Shown here in pieces: positions 1 to 5,459 of a DNA stretch of 6,238 nt. Location: positions 1 through 6,238 of the forward strand of contig JAKACI010000091.1 of NCBI GenBank assembly GCA_021821565.1. Reading direction: 5' to 3'. The first letter of the stretch is position 1. Each line of letters begins with the position of its first letter. The stretch is from a bacterium (lineage in GTDB: Bacteria; SZUA-79; Acidulodesulfobacterales; Acidulodesulfobacteraceae). Both the position numbers and the translations under genes were made by a program. The notes beneath the pieces were generated by a model. It saw nothing but the letters and a program-made list of their open reading frames with translations, ran no database searches and was not told the DNA's origin.

Positions 1-163
1 TAAAGTAATGAGGAAGGTCGACGTACATATTTATATCGGCTACGGTGTGCTGAAAGGACTTTTTTTTATCAAGAACAGATATGGGATAATGCAGGTTTTT
101 TATTCCCACTTTATCTATGGCTATACCTCTTTTATCCTTTGAATTTTGAACATCCGTCAACAT
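1..163 (-). CDS. folE2: GTP cyclohydrolase FolE2 (type IB), N-terminal part, runs off the window
   Basis: The minus strand from ATG 163-161 is open to the window edge and encodes 54 residues beginning MLTDVQNSKDKRGIAIDKVG, followed by IKNLHYPISVLD, FQHTVADINMYVDLPHYF. This is the recognisable start of the FolE2/GCYH-IB family (DVQ...D.R.I.IDKVG, then QHTVA.I.M.VDLPH.F). FolE2 converts GTP to dihydroneopterin triphosphate, the first step towards folate and, in many bacteria, queuosine; it is cytoplasmic and unrelated in sequence to zinc-dependent FolE. Only about the first fifth is visible, so the catalytic Cys/His/Glu residues cannot be checked. The start lies 9 bases downstream of the toxin stop, with no clear Shine-Dalgarno and no convincing promoter of its own in the toxin 3' end. 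It is therefore probably cotranscribed with the toxin-antitoxin pair (inference). The T8 run at 60-67 encodes lysines within the frame. Confidence 0.88.
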   Translation of the reverse strand, partial: MLTDVQNSKDKRGIAIDKVGIKNLHYPISVLDKKKSFQHTVADINMYVDLPHYF

Positions 164-172
164 TAAATTGAA

Positions 173-469
173 TTAATATAATTTTTTAAAGACCTGATTA
201 TGAGTTCCTAACGCCGCAAGGTAAAGAGCTTGAGACTCCGTATCTATTTTAAAAATTAATAACCAATCGTTTTTTATATGAATTGTCTCGTAGGCATTAA
301 AATTGCCTTTTAAGTTATGTCTTTTATATATTAAATCTATATCTCTCTCTTCTTGCAGATTAATAATTATACTTTTGAGTGTTTCAAAATCTAATTTTGA
401 ATATTTGCCACTAACCTTATCTCGTTCTATATCCTTTTTATAACGCTTTTCAATTCTTATTTTTAACAT
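173..469 (-). CDS. yafQ: YafQ-type mRNA interferase toxin (RelE superfamily)
   Basis: This 98-residue protein has the RelE/ParE size and fold pattern and is closest to YafQ. It carries the whole catalytic set known from E. coli YafQ (His50, His63, Asp67, Trp68, His87, Phe91). The matching residues here are H51 (YKRHNLKG), H64 and D68-W69 (IHIKNDWLLIFK), H90 (GTHNQVF) and F94. YafQ enters the ribosomal A site and cuts mRNA at lysine AAA codons followed by A or G; that is family knowledge and was not tested here. With all these residues present the toxin looks intact. Its ATG lies 20 bases after the antitoxin stop. No Shine-Dalgarno is visible in that AT-only spacer, so translation probably depends on coupling to the antitoxin, which keeps toxin below antitoxin. 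folE2 follows directly. Confidence 0.92.
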   Translation of the reverse strand: MLKIRIEKRYKKDIERDKVSGKYSKLDFETLKSIIINLQEERDIDLIYKRHNLKGNFNAYETIHIKNDWLLIFKIDTESQALYLAALGTHNQVFKKLY

Positions 470-489
470 TTAATATTAAGGAATAATTT

Positions 490-744
490 TTAAATGCCGA
501 GTTTTTTGAATAAGTCTTCTGCTGTATTATATGTTTCGGTATTTATATCGTTTTCTAAATTCTCGATTCGTTTTTTGACATCCTCGGAAGGCAATGCTAA
601 TTCAAACGGAATTTTTTTTTCGATAGAAACCACTGCTAAAAATAAGTTAACGGCATCTCCTAGACTTAATCCTAGCGCATCAAAAACTTCTTTAGAACTA
701 TTATAAAATTCATTATCTATCCTCACGCTTGTTTGTCTTTTCAT
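490..744 (-). CDS. dinJ: DinJ/RelB-type antitoxin, ribbon-helix-helix
   Basis: This 84-residue antitoxin is the partner of the YafQ-like toxin just downstream. Residues 1-45 form a ribbon-helix-helix DNA-binding domain: a beta strand KRQTSVRID, then helices around NSSKEVFDALG and SLGDAVNLFLAVV. The following KKIPFEL matches the family's ALPF.L junction. The C-terminal tail ends NTAEDLFKKLGI, nearly the same as the end of E. coli DinJ (DADDLFDKLGI), the part that wraps and inhibits YafQ. The antitoxin-first gene order is typical. A strong Shine-Dalgarno, GGGGGAG (positions 757-751), lies 6 bases before the ATG, in contrast to the toxin, which has none. Autoregulation is likely because an inverted repeat overlaps the promoter -10 box. 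A run of nine A on the coding strand (plus-strand T9 at 612-620) lies inside the gene. Confidence 0.92.
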   Translation of the reverse strand: MKRQTSVRIDNEFYNSSKEVFDALGLSLGDAVNLFLAVVSIEKKIPFELALPSEDVKKRIENLENDINTETYNTAEDLFKKLGI

Positions 745-765
745 AGCTAACTCCCCCGACTCTTT

Positions 766-777
766 TACTAAATAGTA
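766..777. promoter_or_regulatory. Putative operator for antitoxin autorepression
   Basis: TACTA-AA-TAGTA is a perfect inverted repeat with 5-base arms. It overlaps the -10 box (779-774) and the expected transcription start of the toxin-antitoxin promoter. Ribbon-helix-helix antitoxins bind short inverted repeats at this position. The repeat is seen directly; its function as the operator is inferred from position only. Confidence 0.5.
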
Positions 778-802
778 TAATGCATTTGGAGTACAAAATC
801 AA
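774..802 (-). promoter_or_regulatory. Promoter of the toxin-antitoxin operon
   Basis: On the minus strand, -35 TTGATT (802-797), a 17-base spacer and -10 TATACT (779-774) form a good sigma70-type promoter. It predicts a start near 767 and a short leader to the antitoxin ATG at 744. It begins only 14 bases after the pilQ stop codon, and no terminator hairpin is visible between them. Transcription of the pil operon may therefore run into the toxin-antitoxin genes as well. Confidence 0.7.
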
Positions 803-815
803 GCAGAAATTATAA

Positions 816-2249
816 TTATCCTTTTATAATTCTTGGAGTAATGAAAATTAGCAGTTCATCTTTTGAATAACTAATATTCCTTGATTTGAACAACCACCCT
901 AATAGCGGAATATTCATAAGTCCGGGTATGCCGCTTGTAGATATATTTTTACTCAACTGGTAAACTCCGCCTATTACTACCGTGTTATTATTATTAACTA
1001 TGACTGTAGAATTTGCGCTTTCCGTGTCTAAAGTCGCCTGGGCTCCGGATACGGGAGGCGCAACAGAATCATTTGAAGAGTTAATAGTTAACTTAATGCT
1101 GCCGTTTGACATAATATGCGGCGTTATTGAAAGAGAAATCTGGGCTGTTATTGCCTGAGGAGCCGCAACCGCTCCAACGCCTGCAACGGAAGGCAAATAT
1201 AACGTCTCGCCTTTTGCAATAGTTGCGGTTTGATTGTTAAGGACGACAACTTTTGGCGATGCCACGTCTTTAGCTTTAGCTAAACTCTCCAATGCTTCCA
1301 ATGTTGCTGTAATGCTTGCATATTGATTTACTATTCCCACTGAAAAAGTTCCGGGGGAAGGGGTAGTAATTTTCGGCACTCCTGCCGTAGGAGCTATCAA
1401 ACCAGGACCTGAAGGAGTACCTGCTAACTGCCCCGCAAAATAGTTAGGAGAAGCAGCCATATCAGTATTTGTAGGAGCGGCGGCACCATAACCGCCTTCC
1501 CAGTTAATTCCTAATTGGGTAGTGTATGACCGGCTGACTTCTACCATCTTAGCGACAATTTCAACTTCAGGAGTTCTTTCATCAAGTTGTTTTACAAGAT
1601 TTTCGGCTTTTATAACATTTTTTCTAATATCTGTCACAATAAGCGCATGCATTGATTTATCGACCATCACCGTGCCTTCGGGACTCAACACTGTTTTTAC
1701 TTTTGACATTAAACCTGCGACGCTGACATAATTCACGGGAATAACTTTAGTTATTTTATGTCCCGATATTGCCTTTGCTTTTTTTTGGGCAGAAATAACG
1801 GAAGCAATAGAGCTTGATGAATTAATATAATAGATACTGTCTTTTTTAACTATTCCCAGCCCGTATGCGTCCAATATAACAGAAAATACGTCTTTTAACG
1901 GAACATTATGCATTTTCATTGTTACTGTGCCTTTTACATTAGAACCTATCAAGACATTCATATCTGAAACTTTTGCTATCATCCGTATAACATCTACTAA
2001 ACTGGCATTTTGAAAATCAAAACTGACATTCATAGTCGCGGGGTCAACAAATAATTTTCTAACATGTTTTGAATTAGTATGTTTTGAATTTTTTAATGCA
2101 AAGACCGTATTTGCAAATGAATTTGTCTGGAGTGAAAAAAATATTAAAAGCATAGCCAAAAAAACTACCGTGAAAAGTAAAATGAAATTGTTTTTATTTT
2201 TCTGTTTTTTTATAACTTTTATAATTTTATCTCTGCTTTTTTTATTCAT
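816..2249 (-). CDS. pilQ: Type IV pilus secretin PilQ, short form without AMIN domains
   Basis: A 477-residue secretin, the outer-membrane ring through which the pilus leaves the cell. A very basic N-terminus (1-21) and a hydrophobic stretch (FILLFTVVFLAMLLIFFSL, about 22-40) form a long signal sequence. An STN/N0 domain (about 73-142, SFDFQNASLVDVIRMIAKVS) comes next. A secretin N1-type domain follows (about 165-222, KVIPVNYVSVAGLMSKVKTV then ALIVTDIRKNV.K). The C-terminal secretin channel domain (about 228-475) has ASPKVVVLNNQTATI, TVVIGGVY, GIPGLMNIPLLGWLF and ELLIFITPRII. PilQ proteins are often 600-750 residues with AMIN domains that bind peptidoglycan; none is seen here. ATG 2249 is preferred over an upstream in-frame GTG at 2267 because GGAGG (2258-2254) lies 4 bases before the ATG and would fall inside the longer frame. 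It is the last gene of the operon. HofQ/MshL-like secretins are alternatives, but the pilMNOP context favours PilQ. Confidence 0.93.
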   Translation of the reverse strand: MNKKSRDKIIKVIKKQKNKNNFILLFTVVFLAMLLIFFSLQTNSFANTVFALKNSKHTNSKHVRKLFVDPATMNVSFDFQNASLVDVIRMIAKVSDMNVLIGSNVKGTVTMKMHNVPLKDVFSVILDAYGLGIVKKDSIYYINSSSSIASVISAQKKAKAISGHKITKVIPVNYVSVAGLMSKVKTVLSPEGTVMVDKSMHALIVTDIRKNVIKAENLVKQLDERTPEVEIVAKMVEVSRSYTTQLGINWEGGYGAAAPTNTDMAASPNYFAGQLAGTPSGPGLIAPTAGVPKITTPSPGTFSVGIVNQYASITATLEALESLAKAKDVASPKVVVLNNQTATIAKGETLYLPSVAGVGAVAAPQAITAQISLSITPHIMSNGSIKLTINSSNDSVAPPVSGAQATLDTESANSTVIVNNNNTVVIGGVYQLSKNISTSGIPGLMNIPLLGWLFKSRNISYSKDELLIFITPRIIKG

Positions 2250-2262
2250 TTTTCCTCCGGTT
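2250..2262 (-). promoter_or_regulatory. Ribosome binding site that sets the pilQ start
   Basis: On the minus strand CCGGAGGAAAA lies directly before ATG 2249, with GGAGG at 2258-2254. It is one of the few strong Shine-Dalgarno sequences in this AT-rich window. It favours the ATG over the GTG 18 bases upstream, which has only AT-rich sequence in front of it. Confidence 0.7.
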
Positions 2263-2307
2263 CTCACGTATATAGATGTATAAATATAATATTAATATAT
2301 AAATATT

Positions 2308-2396
2308 ATTTCTTAATCTTATTGTATATTATTTTATTGCATGTTTCTTATTTTATTGCATATTATTTTATTTCATATTTCTTAGTTTATTTCATA
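2308..2396. repeat. Degenerate tandem repeat spanning the 3' end of pilO::pilP and the gap to pilQ
   Basis: Two tandem 34-base units (2329-2362 and 2363-2396) match at 30 of 34 positions. Each unit contains two copies of a 14-base core TTATTTTATTKCAT (starts 2329, 2348, 2363, 2382; the 2382 copy has TTAG). A further degenerate half-copy lies at 2308-2328. Read on the coding strand the cores are ATGAAATAA or ATGCAATAA, and the first one is the actual Met-Lys-stop end of pilO::pilP. The array therefore looks like repeated duplication of the gene's last codons into the spacer. The remaining pilQ leader (2250-2307) is almost pure A/T and holds a weak 8-base inverted repeat (2286-2293 with 2302-2309). 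No convincing terminator or separate pilQ promoter was seen. Confidence 0.8.
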
Positions 2397-3517
2397 CTCA
2401 TTACATAATTAATAGCATGCATTTGCCCTAGTTGGTTATATGTTTTTTCTGTTAAAACTATTGAATTATTTGTAATATTTATTATTCTTGCTCTATTGAC
2501 TCCCATAATAGAACCTGCGGTTACTATATAAGACCTTCCGTTCGGAGTTGAAACCATAGCAAAGTATTTTCCGTCTCTTTCCATTATACCTACAATATGA
2601 AGAGACGACAAACTGTATTGAAGAAGAGGAATTTCACCGTACTTAAACGACATATTAGGTTTTTGAGTATATAAAAATGTTCTGAACGGATTTCTTAGTA
2701 AATTATACGGATAAGGATTTATATTTAAATTCTTATTCTTATAATTCAACTTTTTTATTTTTTGTTTATTGCTGTTTTTATTGTTATTTTTGTTATTTAT
2801 ATTGTTATTATCGTGTGTATTATATTTATATTTATATTTATATTTATATTTATATTTTAATTTATTGGCAGCCGGCATCGGCGATATTTTAGATTTAGTT
2901 TTATATTTTATATTTTTGTCGTATTTTATTTTATCGGCTGTAAAATTCGGCAAAGCTCCTATAAATGAAAAAGTAGTGCCTTCAAAACTTATGATAATTT
3001 TATGATGCTTTGAAGAATTTCCGGTTATAGACACATTATGAACGTCAACAATTCTGTTCATATCGGCAAGTTTATAAAAAAACTTATAAACATTAAAAAA
3101 AGAACCGCTAATATTCATTGAAAAAGGAACTTCTTCATAGAAACTTTTAGGCGCAACTATGCCGGGTTTAAACATATCCAAATTTAAATGCAGGGTTTTA
3201 ACATAATTTGAAACTTGCATTAAAAGACCCGGTATATTTTTTTTTGACGGAAGTTCGGTCAACAAGCTTAAAAATTCTATATCAAGTTTTTTCTGTTTTT
3301 TTATCAGAGCAGGATAAGTTCTAACTTCCGACAGATACGAAGCGTATCTTGTTTTAACAATATTAAGCGAAGACTGCTTCTGGTTTAAGGAAGTTTTTAA
3401 GGCGGTAAAAAACATAAAATAATAAATCGCTATTATAGCAATAAAGATAGCTGCGCCTATAACCACTCCTAAGAACGTCTGATTTTTAAAATTCACATTT
3501 TTAATATCTAAATTCAT
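2387..3517 (-). CDS. pilO: PilO-PilP fusion protein of the type IV pilus alignment complex
   Basis: One uninterrupted 376-residue frame holds two proteins that are normally separate. Residues 1-190 are PilO: a short cytoplasmic start, a membrane helix (about 17-38), a coiled-coil stretch (40-80), then the periplasmic core with LLTELPSKKNIPGLLMQVS, the PFSMNISGSFFNVYKFFYKL segment and IVDVHNVSIT. Residues 276-376 are the PilP beta-rich domain: RNPFR, LLQYSLSSLHIVGIMERDG, FAMVSTPNGRSYIVTAGSIM and INITNNSIVLTE. Between them lies a linker (about 191-275) rich in Lys, Asn and Tyr, including (Lys-Tyr)6 at 221-232. PilP is usually a separate lipoprotein; here there is no second signal or lipobox, and the PilO helix would anchor both. 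Both parts would be periplasmic, so the topology is consistent. The start lies 7 bases after the pilN stop, with only a weak Shine-Dalgarno. The fusion would couple PilN/PilO to the PilQ secretin. Confidence 0.9.
   Translation of the reverse strand: MNLDIKNVNFKNQTFLGVVIGAAIFIAIIAIYYFMFFTALKTSLNQKQSSLNIVKTRYASYLSEVRTYPALIKKQKKLDIEFLSLLTELPSKKNIPGLLMQVSNYVKTLHLNLDMFKPGIVAPKSFYEEVPFSMNISGSFFNVYKFFYKLADMNRIVDVHNVSITGNSSKHHKIIISFEGTTFSFIGALPNFTADKIKYDKNIKYKTKSKISPMPAANKLKYKYKYKYKYKYNTHDNNNINNKNNNKNSNKQKIKKLNYKNKNLNINPYPYNLLRNPFRTFLYTQKPNMSFKYGEIPLLQYSLSSLHIVGIMERDGKYFAMVSTPNGRSYIVTAGSIMGVNRARIINITNNSIVLTEKTYNQLGQMHAINYVMSMK
2821..2856. repeat. Perfect hexanucleotide microsatellite (TATATT)6 inside pilO::pilP
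   Basis: Six exact tandem copies of TATATT on the plus strand are read on the minus strand as AAA TAT codons, giving (Lys-Tyr)6 at residues 221-232 of the fusion linker. Because the unit is 6 bases, gain or loss of copies keeps the frame and changes linker length by two residues each time. The adjoining 2771-2815 is an imperfect TTGTTATT-like low-complexity stretch encoding the Asn-rich segment. Confidence 0.95.
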
Positions 3518-3524
3518 AACAATC

Positions 3525-4136
3525 TTAAGGTCGTTTTACAATAGGTTTTTTTATTATATTTTTAGGTTTAAGTTTTTTATATTTGCTCTCCATCGTAAAA
3601 CTAAAATTTTGGAGCTTTAAATCCTGTTTTTTAGTTTCCGCAGTTTGTATTAAATTTATAGAATGAAAAAAACCTGTTCTTTTTATTTTTTTCATAAACA
3701 TTGATACAACCTGACCATCCAATGCAACCCCGCTAATACTTATATTTCCGTTATCTGATTTTAAAGAGCTTAACCATGCAAATTTTGGTATGGCGCTTGT
3801 AAGAGAAAAAGTGTAACCTATCGGACCTTGCTGTTCCTTTTTTAATGTCTTTATTATATTAATTTTTTGGAGTATCTGACTTTGCACTTTTCTAATTTCA
3901 ACAACTTTTTGAACTTTAGGCATCAAAACAGAAATTTTTGAATCGTATGAAAATATATTATTAGTAACATTATGTATTTTATTTTGCATAAAAGACTGCA
4001 TAAAATAAATTGAAGCGGCAGCCGCTACTATCGGAACAATTAAATAAGGAATAAAGAACATAATACTGCCTTTATCAACATTTACCTTAAATTTTTTTGA
4101 TTTTGGTTTTTTATTGAGATTTATTTTTATAATCAT
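3525..4136 (-). CDS. pilN: Type IV pilus inner-membrane alignment protein PilN
   Basis: This 203-residue bitopic membrane protein starts MIIKINLNKKP, the conserved short cytoplasmic peptide (INL motif) that in PilN inserts into a groove of PilM. One membrane helix follows (about 25-47, IMFFIPYLIVPIVAAAASIYF). A coiled-coil segment (about 50-100) comes next, then a ferredoxin-like periplasmic domain (about 104-184) with the family's SLTSAIPKFAWLSSLKSDNG, ISISGVALDGQVVSMFMKK and FFHSINL. It would pair with the PilO part of the next gene product. The last 19 residues form a strongly basic tail (YKKLKPKNIIKKPIVKRP), a little longer than usual. Its ATG overlaps the pilM stop as ATGA, and an AGAGGA Shine-Dalgarno lies within the pilM 3' end, so translation is probably coupled. 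The identification is secure from motif and position together. Confidence 0.94.
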   Translation of the reverse strand: MIIKINLNKKPKSKKFKVNVDKGSIMFFIPYLIVPIVAAAASIYFMQSFMQNKIHNVTNNIFSYDSKISVLMPKVQKVVEIRKVQSQILQKINIIKTLKKEQQGPIGYTFSLTSAIPKFAWLSSLKSDNGNISISGVALDGQVVSMFMKKIKRTGFFHSINLIQTAETKKQDLKLQNFSFTMESKYKKLKPKNIIKKPIVKRP

Positions 4137-5203
4137 GGCTCTAATCCTCTAACTGTCAAACCTACCGCAACCCCGAACAGAGAAGATTTTGATTCGATAA
4201 AATTAGTATCGCTTATATTGTGATTAAATACTATTTTTCTAAATGGATTAATTATTGAAACAGGTATATTTAGTTTGGCTTCTATATCTCCAGAAAGTCC
4301 CGAAAGCATAGCAGACCCTCCCGTAATAAATATTTTTTTCGGATACTGTTTGTCGTTATTGGCGGCAAAATAGTCTATAGTTCTTTGTATCTCCGATGTT
4401 ATTCTTGTAACAATCATATTTATATATATCATATAATTGGTTTTAAAATTTTCGTCTCTCTTTTCAATACCGCCTGTCTTAATGTTTTCAGCTTCATTAA
4501 AATCCATCTGAAATTTTTTTGCTATTTCTTCGGTAATATTAACCCCTCCGATAGGTATATCTCTTCTGAATAGATTAAAGCCTTTATTCACTATATGAAC
4601 ATTTGTTTCTGTTGCGCCTACTTTTATAATACCCGTAATCTGGTCGGTTTCTTCGGGATAATTGAAATTAAACATATTTTCCGTCGCAATACAATCAACA
4701 TCTACTATAGGCGAATGCAATCCGCACTCGTTTATTAAATCAACTCTGTCATTTATAATATCTTTTTTACCTGCAATAATCATTATCAGGCTGCTGCCTG
4801 CATCCGCAGCGGAATCTCCTAATATCTCATAGTCAAACGATACTTCATTAATATCGTAAGTTATATACTGCTGCGCTTCATAAAAAATAGCGGGTCCAAG
4901 CTCGGATTCTTTCATTTTGGGCATATCTATATTTTTTACGATAACATGCTTACATGGAATTGATATTATAACATTTTTTTCTTTAATATCATGATTTGCA
5001 AAAGAACTTTTAATATATGAAACTGCCGAGGCATGGTCTTTTAAAAAACCGTCTGCAACAATTCCGCCTGGAAGGTCAATTAAATCAATTGAATCTATCG
5101 TGTATTTACTGACGGATTTAGATAATTCCAATATTTTTATAGAACTGTATCCTATATCTATACCGACTATTCTCTTTGAGGATAAATTAAATTTAAACGC
5201 CAT
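4133..5203 (-). CDS. pilM: Type IV pilus assembly protein PilM, actin-like ATPase
   Basis: This 356-residue cytoplasmic protein has the FtsA/actin-like fold, and PilM binds the cytoplasmic tail of PilN to form the base of the alignment complex. The phosphate-1 motif is RIVGIDIGYSSIKILEL (11-27), the hallmark PilM start. MPKMKESELGPAIFYEAQQYI (about 94-114) is the characteristic PilM segment. Phosphate-2 is IIKVGATETNVHIV (192-205). An adenosine-type motif IFITGGSAMLSGL lies at 291-303. The length is typical. One oddity: position 194 is Lys where PilM and actin-like proteins usually have Asp (DIGA). It is the first gene of the operon, with a moderate AGG Shine-Dalgarno about 9 bases before the ATG and a promoter candidate about 70 bases upstream. 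Its stop overlaps the pilN start by 4 bases. Confidence 0.95.
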   Translation of the reverse strand: MAFKFNLSSKRIVGIDIGYSSIKILELSKSVSKYTIDSIDLIDLPGGIVADGFLKDHASAVSYIKSSFANHDIKEKNVIISIPCKHVIVKNIDMPKMKESELGPAIFYEAQQYITYDINEVSFDYEILGDSAADAGSSLIMIIAGKKDIINDRVDLINECGLHSPIVDVDCIATENMFNFNYPEETDQITGIIKVGATETNVHIVNKGFNLFRRDIPIGGVNITEEIAKKFQMDFNEAENIKTGGIEKRDENFKTNYMIYINMIVTRITSEIQRTIDYFAANNDKQYPKKIFITGGSAMLSGLSGDIEAKLNIPVSIINPFRKIVFNHNISDTNFIESKSSLFGVAVGLTVRGLEP

Positions 5204-5221
5204 AGATATTTACCTGAGTAA

Positions 5222-5273
5222 TAATAATTATAATTACATAAGCTGATATAATAATATGAGCTAATAATTATAA
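5222..5273. repeat. Pair of 12-base direct repeats in the pilM leader
   Basis: TAATAATTATAA occurs exactly at 5222-5233 and again at 5262-5273, with starts 40 bases apart. The second copy overlaps the candidate -10 region of pilM, and the first continues into a 12-base palindrome TAATTATAATTA (5225-5236). The repeats are seen directly. A regulator-binding role is only a possibility in sequence this rich in A and T. Confidence 0.4.
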
Positions 5274-5301
5274 AGATAAAATAAGATTTAATAATTGTCA
5301 A
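5273..5301 (-). promoter_or_regulatory. Candidate promoter of the pilM-N-OP-Q operon
   Basis: On the minus strand a consensus -35 TTGACA (5301-5296) is followed after 17 bases by TATCTT (5278-5273). An exact TATAAT lies at 5272-5267, but its spacing of 23 bases is too long for this -35. The predicted leader is about 60 bases. AT richness makes chance -10 boxes common, so the perfect -35 carries most of the weight. No sigma54-type GG/GC site was seen. Confidence 0.5.
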
Positions 5302-5379
5302 GTTATTTTTGATATTTTTGACTAAAATTATTAAATATACGTCTAAACAATTTCCAAAAAAAATAATTCTATTTTTATT

Positions 5380-5408
5380 TTGAATTTTAAGCGAAAATCA
5401 TATATGAT
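5380..5408 (+). promoter_or_regulatory. Candidate promoter of the glycosyltransferase gene
   Basis: TTGAAT (5380-5385), a 17-base spacer and TATGAT (5403-5408) match a sigma70-type promoter at 4 of 6 and 5 of 6 positions. The predicted start near 5415 gives a leader of about 45 bases. It is divergent from the pilM promoter candidate; the rest of 5204-5459 holds no reading frame worth calling. Confidence 0.5.
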
Positions 5409-5439
5409 ATTTATTTTAATTGTTAAGAAAAATATATCT

Positions 5440-5452
5440 AACGTTAAACGTT
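5440..5452. repeat. Small inverted repeat in the place of the ribosome binding site
   Basis: AACGT-TAA-ACGTT (equally, AACGTT repeated 7 bases apart) ends 7 bases before the glycosyltransferase ATG, where a Shine-Dalgarno would be expected; none is present. It could form a small hairpin or bind a protein; either is inference. Confidence 0.4.
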
Positions 5453-5459
5453 CATAAAC

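Noticed and set aside
494..706. Plus-strand open frame of 70 codons
   Set aside because: It lies wholly opposite the antitoxin gene, which has clear family motifs; the translated sequence resembles nothing and has no ribosome binding site.
745..815. Rho-independent terminator after pilQ
   Set aside because: No GC-bearing stem followed by a T run is visible on the minus strand; only the promoter and a short operator-like repeat are found here.
1522..1731. Plus-strand open frame of 69 codons
   Set aside because: It is the antisense shadow of the secretin coding region, with no start signals or recognisable domain.
2250..2267. Longer pilQ start at GTG 2267
   Set aside because: No Shine-Dalgarno precedes it, whereas GGAGG inside this extension is correctly placed for the ATG at 2249.
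2286..2309. Terminator hairpin between pilO::pilP and pilQ
   Set aside because: The 8-base arms are entirely A/T with an 8-base loop, so the stem would be very weak, and pilQ belongs to the same operon.
2308..2396. CRISPR-like array between pilO::pilP and pilQ
   Set aside because: The repeats are short (14 or 34 bases), degenerate, directly adjacent without unique spacers, and extend into a coding region; no cas genes are present.
2769..3005. Plus-strand open frame of 78 codons with Leu-Tyr repeats, looking like a small membrane protein
   Set aside because: It is the complement of the AAA TAT microsatellite and linker of pilO::pilP; its hydrophobicity comes from the T-rich strand alone.
4385..4573. 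Plus-strand open frame of 62 codons
   Set aside because: It is antisense to pilM, which is well supported on the other strand.
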